The notes under the pieces were generated by a model. That model saw nothing but the letters and a program-made list of their open reading frames with translations. It had not been told where the DNA came from and did not search any database. DNA of 64,000 nucleotides from Hyphodiscus hymeniophilus (taxonomy: Eukaryota > Ascomycota > Leotiomycetes > Helotiales > Hyphodiscaceae), in assembly GCA_016508695.1 (NCBI GenBank), contig VNKQ01000013.1:1473730-1537729 (forward strand). The letters run 5' to 3'. This document shows, in pieces, positions 12,051 to 23,250 of the stretch. Made by a program: the position numbers and the translations under genes. The number at the start of each line of letters is the position of its first letter. Position 1 is the first letter of the stretch.

Positions 12051-13216
12051 CTTGGGGAGGGTTAACCTTGGGCGGGTCGGGGTATAAGGGATCGTGGTAC
12101 GGCATTTTTGCAGGTTGACTGTGAACGGTGTGGAATCTGATAGGAGGTACAGGTTTTATATCCCCATATGCCTATTACTGAATCGAATGTGAAGTAAACG
12201 GATGTGACAGGATATTTGACGTCATTGAAGTCTTTTTGAGCAGCATCGATATCTTCAGCAGTCCGTGTGTTGTTTCTCTTCTACTATAATGGCGTGCAAC
12301 GCCTTGGTAACTAATATTCGTGGGGTGCTTAAGGCTACAAACACGCCGCCACAGCGAAGGAAATGCCGTAGATTCTGTATATGCCTGCCGGGGGGGGGGG
12401 GGGGGGTAATGAGAAGTTTTCGGGAGTAAAGTCCCTAAAGTCTTCCTTGAACAGATCCCATAGGAAACCATCACGCCTCTCTTCTTTGGTCTACTCATAA
12501 ATCTTCGTGTCGATATATTCGGCCATGATCGACGGTGTTGCAGTGCTAATTGTGCTCGTAACCATTCCTCCTGCCCATTTTTCTAGTTTCACTTTCTATA
12601 ACTCCTCATTGTTTACCTGGGAAGCCATTTTAGTGAGTGATCTAGAATTTCCCAGTTTCCTGTGCCCTTCCTTGCGTATGTGTGTGTTCAAGAGGAGTGT
12701 TTGTGGAGAGGTATCCGTAGAGAGGTGAAGGTGAATTCCAGGTGTGAGGTGTGGTTGATAATTGTGTTTTGGGGGGAAGAGGTGCTGTTGCTGCCTCTTT
12801 TGTCGATTCTCTGTTCTCTATTGTGGAGGTTTCGTTCTTGAGGTTTCTGAGTATATAGTTTGAGGTTTGAATGGTTGAAACAACGAGTGATGCACTCATT
12901 CTTCGACAAGGGGTCTCAAGAAGCCCCAAAAAATCACTTCAACGCCTGGGATCCTATCCTCAGCGTTTTAGTTGATCCTTCTGATCTATATGTACAAACT
13001 GATCAGTGTCGGTCCACCTGTAGCACGTAGCAAATCACTATTCAAGTGGTATGCTAGTATGCTTGTAAATAGTTCTAATTCCTCAGTTGAGTAGGGAGAC
13101 AAGGCTGCTATATAGCCTTGTCTCTGCTCCTACGTTATACAAAGAACTAGCTAGCACAAAGAACGATCAAAGAGCTAGCTATCCTTTGACAGTTATGTGG
13201 TAAGGACATCATACCG
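12051..13216. other. Intergenic with 17-G run, possible remains of retroelement 5' region
   Basis: No gene is supported. The stretch lies immediately upstream, on the minus strand, of the gag fragment and so may be leader and LTR remains of the same retroelement. It holds a 17-base G run at 12390-12406 and a strong hairpin at 13096-13124. I could not define LTR borders or a primer-binding site. Confidence 0.35.
13096..13124. repeat. Perfect 11-bp inverted repeat (hairpin)
   Basis: GAGACAAGGCT and AGCCTTGTCTC form an 11-bp perfect stem around a 7-base loop (GCTATAT). It is flanked by a short imperfect extension (GTAGG / CCTAC). There is no T-tract after it, and the context is eukaryotic, so it is not a bacterial-type terminator. 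It may belong to a decayed LTR. Confidence 0.6.
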
Positions 13217-15044
13217 TCACAAACGGAAGACAACCTCAAAGAAACCCACAGTACGCATCACGAGGCTTATCAAAAAGTCAACTAATTTTGTCCTTGCGGA
13301 GGTGCTCCGGGTCGCCTTTAACACTGCTGTCAACTTCCATGATATTGCCACCACCTCGTTGCTGTCGCCAGATCCATCTACAATAAAATTGACAATGTAG
13401 TATTTAGTTGGATAATCATAAAATCGACCTTTGCGCACAAGCTCGTTTTGGCTGAAAAGCCAAGTAAGCTTATTTTCTGGTACGGCTCCAGAGGGTAAGC
13501 TTCTTCTTTGACTCTGAAGAATTGAAGCTCTAGTTTGTCATGAGCCGCGTCGTACACAACGTCCACGTAAAAGGAGCGAATTCCGTTATGGTAGCGGCCC
13601 ACGTAGGACTCAAGACTACGGGTAGCTTTGCTGGTAGTGCGTTTCTCACCAAGTTCTTTCGAATGACTTCTATGGAAGTTGTAGCTTCTACAGCAGCCTT
13701 CTTTGAGCGTTCAAGAAACTGATCAATGTCCGGTGGAGTGACACCAAAAAGGGCCTCGGCCAAGACCTCCGTAATAAATCTGGGCCCGTTATAATTCAGA
13801 GGCATACAGTTTGCGAGAACAATGACGGTACTCATGGTCTCTGGGAAGACCACACTGAAAGCCATGGCGCCGCTAATACAACCCTCGTGATAGAGCAACA
13901 GTCGCAATAGAGATCCTTTGCCGACGACGGGCAGCTCTGAAAGATCTTTCTGGCTGTTCGGCAGAGCAAATGGGCCAGGGAGTTGCGTTCTGTACCAGCC
14001 ACTAGCATACGAATACTCTCTGAGAGATTCGAATGGAAATTGGTCTGTCCACGCCATATACGACCAACTTGCTTCAATGGATTGGTAGAAGCGGCCGGCT
14101 GTGAGTCAAATTCAAGCTCGGCGTTCCCAGCTTCGATGTAGGCGTGGTAGAATTTGAAGAGATCGGAAAACGAGCTCCTGACTCCGCCAGCAGCAGCCAT
14201 CATTGCATCCGCACCTGCGAATGGCTGGGCGATCTTGACAGGCTCGCCGTTCCCCTGGGTCATATAGGCGTTGGAAGTGTTTCATCCTTCTCAGGTGCCC
14301 CAACACAAGTCCGATTCATCTCAAGAGGATTGAGAATACGATCTTGGAGGAACTCGTGGAAAGTTTTTCTAGAGAGCTTCTCAATAATCTGTCCTACAAT
14401 CTCGTAGGCAAAATTGTTGTAGCAGTACCCTGCACGAAATGGGCGGACAGCAGGCATGGTGCTAAACATCGGAATGGCTTCAGACCTCTTCATAATTATT
14501 CGGTTATCACTCAGGAACCAACGCGAATCGTGCCCTTGGAGGGCCAGTTCGTGCGAGAGGAAATCCGTCAGTGTCAGATTCAGGAGAGGGTCACCCAGAG
14601 GACGTTTGAATTCCGGGAAGACGTCTTTCAGCTGCGTACCCCAGGTGGATTTTCTATCTTCTACCAAGATGCCCGCCATCGCAGCGGTTACGGCTTTGAA
14701 AGAGATCCCAAAGTGTAAATTGTATCGGAATTTGGGGCGATTTCAGCCTCAACATCACGATGCCCAAGGCTGGCCTCGTAGACAATTTGGCCCTGGTGTG
14801 AGACGCCAATTGAAACGCCCAGCATACCGGAGAGCTTGCAAAGCTGGACGAATACTGGCTCTAAAGCCTTGAGTTTGACCGTAATTTGATTCATGGTTTC
14901 CACAGTGATGGAAGTCGGCTGATGAATATGCTGATATCCAAATTTAATCGAAGGTGGGGCCTGGAGCTCAAAGTAGGACAACGCAAAGAAAGAACAAACA
15001 AAGGTGCTGGTTAGAAGTAGAAGTCGCAAACACCAGCTAGACAT
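13217..15044 (-). pseudogene. Beta-lactamase-fold serine hydrolase, five one-base frameshifts
   Basis: Class C beta-lactamase/penicillin-binding-fold hydrolase (esterase or peptidase type). The start at 15044 is followed by a hydrophobic signal anchor (SSWCLRLLLLTSTFVCSFF). The nucleophile motif SLSK lies near 14700, and a Tyr motif YCYNNFAYEIVG near 14420. The homologous text continues through five reading-frame steps: about 14692-14697, 14267-14274, 14040-14055, 13600-13611 and 13473-13476. Every step has the sense of one missing base, and adding five bases to the 1,828-bp span gives a multiple of three (611 codons). Four of the five sites are short A or G/C runs where one more base would repair the frame. 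The text between sites is well conserved and free of stops, so sequencing indels are at least as likely as true pseudogenisation. The C-terminal end is less certain than the rest. Confidence 0.75.
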
Positions 15045-15389
15045 AGTCGATTGATAAAGCAGATGGGACAGCGCACCATTACAAATGCAATTTCTGGCCT
15101 TGCACATTCCTCAAGATGCCCGATGGGGTGCATAGGGCCGCGAAATCGTCGTGCGACACGACTGGGCGAGCTCACACATGCGTATGCACAGGAAATAAGT
15201 CTGTCACATAGGCAAAGCCGGACGTGATCTACTTGTAGTGGGGCTTATCAGACTGCGTGGAGAAGTATAACCTTACCATTGGGAAACAGAAGCATCTGGA
15301 TCTATATCAATATATAAACTACGAAACATTTCAAGGCGACTTGATAGTAGCTGACAGGCGGTATGGCGAAAGGAATATCTCGAAGCACC

Positions 15390-18300
15390 TTTAGAAGCTA
15401 AAGCCTGTCTACTATCAGTTTAACTACTTCGTTGATGCAATTAATTCCATTGTTTCGGCACACCCAGAAGTCGCCGGCTTCGTTTGGGGAGGAACTTTGG
15501 CACTCATTTTGGTGAGACCAGCCCCGTGTTACTCCCCGGTACGAGTAATAAGTCTCGATATGCACTGACAGCGCTGTCAAGGGTGCAAGCAAGTCCGTCG
15601 ATTTACTAGCTACAATAACAGAAATAATACACGAGCTTGCATTACTTTTCCAGCATTTGCAATGCTATTTGACGATTTTCCCCCACTCGTCTGAAGTGCA
15701 AGAATGTACAAAATGTTTAATGAATGACTATATTAGTTTCATCATTTCAGCGTGGGAATTCTTCAAGAAACGGCCAATACTTAAGTAGCTAGATTTTGAT
15801 AAGTCACAAAAGTCTTGCTCATTCCTATCTATACAGACAATCTTTTGCAGATGTTCTGGTCAACTGTCGACTCGTGGTTCCAAAGTACGCAAGCCAACAT
15901 AGTGAAAACCATAGCAGACTTCACACGTAAACGTAACGAGTTAGTTCACACGACGATAATCAACGGGCAACGCCAATTGCTGGACGGTCAGGACCGCCTC
16001 GCAGAGGAAGTGGATGGCAACCATCAAGCGCTGGTTGACACACAACGCCAGATACTGGCATAATTTCCATCTGTGACGATTCTACTCGCACAGTCTAAGA
16101 AACTCTACAGCGTTCCACTATCGCAGAATCCACATTTCTCCGGTCGAGGGACAGAATTGTCTTTTGTGGAGAAAAGTCTTACCCCCTCTACCAATAGTAG
16201 TCACTCGCAGCAAAATTCGTGCCTCATTCACGGTATTGGGGGCTCTGGAAGGACATTACTAGCCGTGGAGCATTCATATCGATTCCGAGCACAGTATGAC
16301 TACATCTTCTTCCTCGACGCCAAAAATGACCCGAAGCTGGCAAATAAAGCAGCGCTATACTCACAAAAGCTCCACCTTCATCCAGGGGGCAGCTTAGCAC
16401 CTCGCTTCAAGCTAAAAGATTTCGCACCTGGCTCAAAATAATAGGTGTAAATACCAGTAAGGCAGTATAGAGACGATATGCTGACTTTATTTAGAAAGGC
16501 CATAGCTTCTTATCTTTGACAACGCGGATGAATTGGCCAAGTTGGAATTCTATTGGCCAAAGTCGACTTACTGAAGCATCATTGTAACATCTCAGAATGT
16601 GCAGTCTTCTCGAATGACGTTCTCGACTCTGCCGCTCAAGTCACTGAATGTGACTAATACTTCGAAAGTGCTCTTAAAGTTTCTTCGAGCATACAACGGC
16701 CCTATTCCCGTGGTCACGGATACAGAAACAAGCGAGAATGAGGTCGATATACTCACGACCAACGGATCCGACTTGCAGATCGCAGAGATGATTGCAGCCG
16801 AATTAGGTGGACTCCCGTTAGCTCTCTTACAAATTGCGGGAAGTTTGGAAAGCTCCACGCTGGAGGAACTCTGGCAAATACTCCAGGGGCGAAGTTCAGC
16901 TGCACAGATCTTATCATGGGACAATATTTTGCTATATGAGTACGGTAGAAATCTGAGAAATGTATGGGATATTACCCTCAAGAAACTCACCATGCCTGGC
17001 GCCTTAAGACTTATAGAAGTTCTTGCGATGCTTGACCCAAGTGGAGTTCCGGAGACCATGTTATTCTCAGAGCACGAGGAGGCATCTTTATTATGCCTGA
17101 AGGTTTCTAACTTAATACAGTATGACGCTTCCCTTGACAATTTACAGTGGCTCAGCAGCTTACGTCTGAGTAGATTCAATGCTCTGATCACGAACATCAA
17201 AAGCCGCCAGCTTGTGGACCGAGAGCTAGCAAATAGAAGGCAGATGCTAACAATGCACCGTGAGCTTCAACGGAATTTGCTCTTTCGGCTGGATGAGAAT
17301 TTCGAAAAATTCGAACAGGTTTTTAATAACGCATTCACTCTCGTTCGCAAAGTCTTCCCCAAGGCATCTCCAGTTCAGGCCCTCCAAAGTCATCTACGGA
17401 ATATCTGGGAGCAATACAGCTCGCAGGTTATCTTGCGTCAAGTATAGCAGAGAAACTATACGACGAACTCGAGGACGGGGTTAAACAAGAGAAAGCGAAC
17501 GTATATTGTATCGCTGGAGCTATTCGATCCAACCATGGGATTTCTGAGCGAGCAGGAGTTAAATGGAGGTTCATCAAAACCCTGCTTTTACGCCAGCACC
17601 CGCTACACAATCTGGATCCAGAATCCGTGACTAATTCTAAGATGCTTTTGTATTACAATCCGTGGAACGACATAAGTTGGGCTCTGCTCGAAGCAGAGTG
17701 CTATACAGAAGCAAACGTGTACTTTCAATTGGCTTAGAGAATCAAGAAAGTGATGGAGCTGTACAAATTCAGCGACTTCCCCACATCAGAAGTCAACGTT
17801 CCGCATGGGCTTACGGGAGAAGGGAAACACAAGGAAGCCATTGCTCTCATTAATCAAACGACTCGTACATTCGAAGCCAAGATGCGCCAAGACGCGAGGA
17901 AGCAACAAATAGTCGAGGGAACCTTATCGATGAATAGTGCTTCTGCGTTGGAAATACACTTTGCACGCTCATCCATTCTTCTCAGCGCTGGTGAGTACGA
18001 CGAGGCGTTCGAAGAAGCTCGTAGAGTCTTTGAACGTCGGACGCAGCTTTTGGGGCCATCGAGTAGAGTTACTCTCGACGCATGTTATATCCTTGCGACA
18101 ATCGAACATAAGAGAGGAAATCTCGGCTCTGCTGCGTAAGTTTATTCCTAACTAAACACTATCAACTTTGGTTTATATGTAGTTGTCCGCTTAATAATTT
18201 ATTAGAGTGCTTCTTGAGAGCGTATTCTCTAGACCCGATGGCTGGACTAAAGAATCCGCAGCTCGAGCCAAATTTCGACTTAGTGTTATTCTATACTAGT

Positions 18301-18623
18301 TGCAAAGAAAAGAGAAGGCGGAAGTATATAAGCTGGCAGCAAACAAATCCTTACAAAACCTGTGGCAAATTCATGCCGGACACATGCCTATTTACGAAAG
18401 CCTCGACAGAGAAGTTGCATTCGACCATCTAGTTTCTTTGCGAGCAGGCCGGTCTATATCGGGGAAATTCTGCGCAACCGAGTTTAAGTATAAAGGCCTG
18501 CAAGAAGTGTGTAAGAATCTTCTTCCGAGATTCGCCGAAGCAAAGGCAGACAATTGTCCTAGAAAGCTCTGTTTACTTTTCCAACTTCGGACACTACGTA
18601 GAAAAAGTTCGCTGAAGATTTAG
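15390..18623 (+). pseudogene. Decayed NLR: N-terminal fungal STAND domain, NB-ARC, TPR-like tail
   Basis: Remnant of a nucleotide-binding fungal immune-type receptor. An N-terminal region (HPEVAGFVWGGTLALIL from about 15450, then SKSVDLLATITEII) resembles the DUF7708-like domain of fungal STAND proteins, with a putative intron between. NB-ARC follows: P-loop GIGGSGRT near 16237, where Lys is Arg; Walker B LLIFDNADE near 16506; IIVTS; and GGLPLALLQIAG near 16807. The 3' part is helical and TPR-like, with an intron after about 18134 (GTAAGT). In-frame stops lie at 16061-16063 (TAA), 16503-16505 (TAG), 16572-16574 (TGA), 17735-17737 (TAG) and 18297-18299 (TAG), plus a one-base shift near 17400-17417. 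The TAG/TAA stops fit C-to-T or G-to-A changes. The 5' start is not determinable. It borders the AT-rich transposon block to its right. Confidence 0.8.
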
Positions 18624-18717
18624 CAAAAGATCACGCGACAGGTTTCCGTGTACTGGTAGTCAAATCGCACAACACCGAGCGTGACTCGCGAAAGTTAGAA
18701 CTCAGTGTATACTTGCA

Positions 18718-18879
18718 GGTTTGTAAACAGCTTTAATTACTACAACTGGGCCCTAAGAACGACTACCGGACTATAATACCGCGAGACGAATCCACGTAGG
18801 TTCGCAAACAGCTTTAGTAGCATTGACCTGACCCTAAGAACAATCACTAGAATTGGAACCTCAAGGCGAATCCGTGCAG
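18718..18879. repeat. 81-bp imperfect direct tandem duplication
   Basis: Two adjacent 81-bp units (18718-18798 and 18799-18879) share GGTT(T/C)G(T/C)AAACAGCTTTA, CCCTAAGAAC and GACGAATCC / GGCGAATCC blocks. Several of the differences are C/T or A/G transitions. The unit follows the NLR remnant and could be leftover repeat-domain sequence, but 27 codons is not a TPR length (34 or 42). Confidence 0.6.
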
Positions 18880-19322
18880 ATAATTGCCTCCTACTCATAA
18901 ATACATGTATAGCTTGTACAGCCACCGCTTCAAAATGAGTAAGGGATAGAAATCACTGCGAGGGCCCCGGTTGCTTTCTGGTCTTTTGAAGTATGCGTTG
19001 CTCTTGCAATATGTCTTTATACCTGTCCGGCATCTCCGACTTCAACTGGTCTGCTTGGGCGATTACATCTTCCCATCCCTTCTTGTGGGAATTAGCTTTC
19101 TGTTCAATATAAGCCATTGTATGCTATCGAGGGCTGTTTTGCATAGTGGTGGGCTGGACGACGTCGGTTATGGCGTAGGGAGTCGTTTGCTTGAATAGAA
19201 CGTTGATTAGTAGAAGACTACTCAAGCGATCTTATAATTTGGGAAGTAACTTACTGTGATATGAGTTTGATATATAAAACAAGCTTGATTCTTCAAGGAT
19301 AGTCGAAGCTGAAAGGTCCAGG

Positions 19323-19747
19323 TGTTACAACCACGTGATTATAAGAGCCAAGTGGCTCCTAATAACTTATGAAGGTATAGGTCCTGGGAACCTTAGGGAT
19401 CCCAGGACTACGAGGTGTCGTAAGTAGCTCGGTTACGAAGAACACATGATTGGAGTTGGTATAACGGTATATACTACCCCTAGTATATATATTACGTGAT
19501 GGATTATAATAGCTCGCTACGATCCTAGATCGTTGTGAATTATAGCGATCTAACGTTACAAAGGTTCTATATAAGCAATAGTATTTCCTTAGTAGATAGA
19601 AGCTTCGTACTTAACTCAAATACAGTATCTTTATATTATACTTAGTAACTATAAAGATTATACCTATATCAACTACAATAGCTTCTCTAACTACCTAACC
19701 TAACTTACTTACTTGCAAACTACTACTAGGCTTCGAAGTTTGTTACA
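19323..19747. mobile_element. Solo LTR (425 bp) with perfect 5-bp target duplication
   Basis: It begins TGTTACAACCACGTGA and ends GTTTGTTACA, i.e. TG..CA ends. It is flanked on both sides by CCAGG (19318-19322 and 19748-19752), a perfect 5-bp target-site duplication as made by LTR retrotransposon integrase. No internal retroelement sequence is attached, so it is a solo LTR left by recombination. It has a TATA-like TTCTATATAAG region and a 3' part shared with three other copies in the window (37534, 58460 partial, 61163). It is the longest and least AT-rich of the set. Confidence 0.88.
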
Positions 19748-19754
19748 CCAGGTT

Positions 19755-20886
19755 ATATCTAGCGGCTAAGCCAGCACAACTGCCTTTCTATATCGTAGCT
19801 AGCTTATATGCAACTCTAACTAAATTATAGTAGGGCGTAAACTAGCTAGTAAGTTATAATTAACTTACTAGTAACTCGATTACTATTTACTTCTTTATAG
19901 CTTATAATTAAATTATAAGTTGTTTATTAAATTATATTTATTTATTCTTAATTAACTAATTTACTTTATATTTTTTATTTATAAGTATTAACTTTTTTTT
20001 ATTTTAAAATTATATTATATTATATATTATTAAATTAAGAATAGTTAGATAATAAAGGGGGGTTTAACTCTAATTTAGTAATATATAATATTATATAATC
20101 TTAAGATTTAATAAGAGGGAGTAACTAAGATATATTTTTTTTATTTTTATTTTTTTTAATTATTTCTTCTCTTTTTCTTTTATCCTTATAATTATATCTT
20201 TTATCTTAATTAAAAAAAAGAAATATATAAAATATAATTAATTATTAAGACTATTATTATTATATACTTTTTACTTTTATTTATATAATTACTTAAGTTT
20301 AAAATATATAAGATAGTTACTAAGTTAAAATTATAATAATATAATATAAAAAGAAAGTTATTATTTATTAAAGTTTTATTTAAGTTTGAATAGTAATTTA
20401 ATCGATTTTAATAATAAAGCTATTTACTTTTATTTTAATAGCTTATAATATTATATAACTAATAGACTTTAAAAAAAAAGAATAAGTTTATTATTTTAAA
20501 CATTACTTTTATATATTTCTTTATTATTAATTAATATTAAAAGATCGATTATTTTTAAGTAACTTTATATATTATATAGCTCTCCTTTATTATCTAGTTA
20601 TTCTTAATTTAATAATATATAATATAATATAATTTTAAAATAAAAAAAAGCTAATACTCGGAATTAAAAAGTATAAAGTAAATTAATTAATTAAGAATAA
20701 ATAAATATAAATTAATAATTAACTAATTAGTTAATTATAAGTTATAAAGAAGTAAATAATAATTAAGTTACTAGTAAGTTAGTTATAACTTATTAGCTAG
20801 TTTACGCCCTACTATAGTTTAGTTAGGGTAATATATAGACTAGCTATAACGTAAAAAGGCAGTTATACCGGCTTGGCCGCCGGATT
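19755..20886. mobile_element. Inverted-repeat (foldback-type) element with about 300-bp arms
   Basis: The left arm (about 19755-20060) and right arm (about 20580-20886) are inverted copies. The left starts TCTAGCGGCTAAGCC; the reverse complement of the right end reads TCCGGCGGCCAAGCC. Both continue through AACTGCC, TAGTAGGGCGTAAACTAGCT and a long AT-rich run to AGATAATAAAGG at the inner ends. Mismatches are mostly C/T and G/A, as expected if RIP hit the arms independently. The about 520-bp centre is very AT-rich with no reading frame. I could not settle the exact ends or a target duplication. It lies directly beside the solo LTR. The class is unknown; a terminal-inverted-repeat DNA transposon derivative is likely. 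Confidence 0.75.
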
Positions 20887-21086
20887 TTTATAGCTGCTAG
20901 ATGCGACCCTAAATAAATTAAGGTTTCAGCAGCAAGAAAACCTTAATAAAAAGCGAGGTGGCTTTTAAGAAAAGTATGCGCGTTATTTACTTGGGTTTTA
21001 AGTTTTCGTTTTTAAAATGCTATTCTTATTATAATAAAGTAGAAAATATATCTCAGCTACTTATTACTCTAATTCCTTAGCAATTA

Positions 21087-21577
21087 TTACGCCTTTGGCC
21101 TATACTCCTTATCGAAGACTACTAATGCCTGTACTCCCCCTTTATCCAGAACTTCCGTATTAACCACTATAGTAGCCAGAATTACTGCCTCTTTAGTTGT
21201 ACTTGCGTTATTACTAATGGTATGACGACAACCCGGCATCTCGTAGAAAGTTCCTCCCTTATAGAAGATCTTCATTGGGTGATCGTTCATTTTATTAAGC
21301 ACACTACCCTTTCTTACCATTACGGCGACGAAGGCCCCAGCGTGCGTGTGTAGAGGCGTAGAGCCGTTAGGTGGGAAGGTCACTTGGAGAGTAACCAAGA
21401 ATTTGCCAGGAGCGTTTGGGAGGGCGTATTAGTAGAGGGGAAGGATTGACGGAAAGAGACGACTGTTAGAGAAGGTTTAGTAAGTAGTAGATTGAAAATA
21501 AAGTTCGGAGGTGACTCTAAATACCTGCTGTTGTAGATAGGCTCGGCGGAGGGTAATTGCGGTAGTGTAGTAGTCAT
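21087..21577 (-). pseudogene. Small cupin-domain protein with one in-frame stop
   Basis: A single-domain cupin (about 142 residues) with exons 21577-21525 and 21462-21087 around a 62-bp intron. The exons total 143 codons and keep frame. The core carries the cupin metal-site pattern: PPNGSTPLHTHAG, a KGGTFYEMPGCRH turn, and a final strand ALVVFD. Codon 29 is TAA (21429-21431), just before YALPNAPGKFLV, where family members start their first strand. Such proteins typically bind a metal and act as small dioxygenases, isomerases or storage-type proteins; no specific function can be assigned. It sits at the right edge of the inverted-repeat and LTR block, so the stop may reflect RIP spreading. A start downstream of the stop cannot be excluded but no good ATG is there. 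Confidence 0.7.
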
Positions 21578-21601
21578 GGCTAAGATTGTATGTAGCGTCA
21601 C

Positions 21602-22260
21602 CTATTAGTGGATAATACTTTTTGAGAATTCGGACAATTTGGATGTAGAAACATTCTTTCTGAAGCTTCTACTTTATGTATAAAATGAAACTCCTCCGTA
21701 GTCACTAAGAAGTGCTACCAAACCGCCATTCCAACTTACGAGCCAATAGAAGCCTCCCGAGTCAGGCATCTGGGTATTAAGTAATTGTCAAGAATACCTG
21801 AATAAGCACTTAGTAATCAACCCCTGTCTAGTAGAGAAATCTCTTTAACACCAAGAGTTAGTTATCGAATATATCACTCAATTCGCAACAGTAATAGCCT
21901 GCCAAGTCCCACTACACCCGAAAATTACCCCAGAATGGATCGAAAGGGCTTACTCATCGGACAGGACGGCATATTTCCCGAAACAGTCTTTGTTTTCGAC
22001 AATTTCGATGAAACATTTTCGCCTGATGCCCTTTTGGTGGATTGTATGATGCTACGATGGCGGTGGAAGATGCGGACAAAAGTAGCAACGGCGAGATCGC
22101 CAGAGCACCCAGCCAGAAAATGACACAAGGATAAAAACTGACAAACATTCCACGTTGGAAAGTTACTATCCAAACACAACACATGGAACACTCTCAAGCC
22201 ATAGACCGGTCTGCTTGCAATTCGTCGTCATATTTGACTCAATTCTAAGTCTCTTAACCA
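21602..22260. other. Intergenic, divergent promoter region
   Basis: The region lies between the cupin gene (minus) and the MDR oxidoreductase (plus). There are only short shadow frames and no motif or repeat I can name. It presumably holds both promoters. Confidence 0.4.
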
Positions 22261-23250
22261 ATGCCTGCAACTATGCGAGGGCTGTTTCAGCCTGATAAGC
22301 ACGCGACTCGCGTTATTCTGAAAGATCATCCAGTCCCGAAACCCAACTTTGAGCTCAATGAACACCTTATTCGAGTCTACACCGTCGCGCCCTGCGCCGG
22401 GGAGCTCCTCTGGTCCGCCAACTACCCAGTTCCGGATCCCCAATCAAAAGTCCTGATTCCATGTTTCGATGTGGAGGGCACGGTCATGGCTGCCCCTCAA
22501 TCCTCTCCGTTCAAAGTTGGCGAAGAAGTGTATGGCCAAACGAATTACTATCGCACAGGCTGCGCTTCAGAGTATACAATTGGGAGAACAGAAGAGCTGG
22601 CGCTCAAGCCAAAAAGTCTAAGTTGGGCAGAAGCTGTGACGGTTCCACTTTCATCATTGACTGTATGGCAGGCCTTGTTCACTCATGCTGGACTGGGTGG
22701 TTTTTCGCCGGACCGTTACCGAGGAAAGAGAATGCTGGTCACTGCAGCTTCCGGTGGGGTTGGAATTTGGGCAGTGCAGATTGCCAAGCTGGCTGGGTTT
22801 GAGGTTGTAAGGACGTGTGGACCTAGGAATGTCGACTTTGTGCGCTCGCTTGGTGCCGCAGAGGTCCTCGACTATACGACAACGAACATGAGGGAATGGG
22901 CTGAGACTGACGTTAAGAAAGTTGACTTGGTACTGGATTGTGTTGGGAAGAGAACTTTGGAAGATACATGGTGGGCTGTCAAGGAAGGTGGAGTGTTGAT
23001 CAGCATCAGCCAGCCTCCTGAGCAGGTGCGGCCGGCGGATTGGTCCGGGAAGGCTGTGCGGAACCTTTTCTTCATCATGGTACTGGATGGTGCAGCTCTG
23101 ATGCAGATCTCCAATATGATCGAGAAGGTAAAATGCAGGCCGGTTTTGGACAGTGTATGGCCACTAGAGAAGTTTGAGGATGCTTTCAAAAAACTTGCAA
23201 GTGGCCATGCTAGGGGGAAGGTCGTGATAGACATGCTGGCTAGGGTATAG
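22261..23250 (+). CDS. MDR-superfamily NAD(P)-dependent oxidoreductase (quinone/enoyl reductase type)
   Basis: Intact single-exon gene of 329 residues, the usual length for zinc-independent medium-chain dehydrogenase/reductases. The N-terminal GroES-like half runs to about residue 130 (GEEVYGQTNYY, SEYTIGR). A Rossmann half follows, with the nucleotide motif AASGGVGIWAVQIAKLAG at about 162-179 and the NADP-pocket segment LVLDCVG. The catalytic-zinc Cys/His of alcohol dehydrogenases is absent, which fits quinone or enone reductases. It likely reduces an alpha,beta-unsaturated ketone or quinone in the cytosol; the substrate is unknown. Downstream on the same strand is a Zn2Cys6 regulator, and upstream a cupin: a possible remnant of a small metabolic cluster. 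It is notably undamaged between two genes that carry stops. Confidence 0.92.
   Translation: MPATMRGLFQPDKHATRVILKDHPVPKPNFELNEHLIRVYTVAPCAGELLWSANYPVPDPQSKVLIPCFDVEGTVMAAPQSSPFKVGEEVYGQTNYYRTGCASEYTIGRTEELALKPKSLSWAEAVTVPLSSLTVWQALFTHAGLGGFSPDRYRGKRMLVTAASGGVGIWAVQIAKLAGFEVVRTCGPRNVDFVRSLGAAEVLDYTTTNMREWAETDVKKVDLVLDCVGKRTLEDTWWAVKEGGVLISISQPPEQVRPADWSGKAVRNLFFIMVLDGAALMQISNMIEKVKCRPVLDSVWPLEKFEDAFKKLASGHARGKVVIDMLARV

Noticed and set aside
12175..12498. 107-codon minus-strand frame as the 5' part of the gag fragment
   Set aside because: It crosses the 17-G run, which it reads as a poly-Pro tract, and shows no Gag features; probably non-coding.
18971..19198. 75-codon hydrophobic plus-strand frame after the NLR remnant
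   Set aside because: TTG start and no family resemblance; could be chance between the NLR remnant and the LTR.
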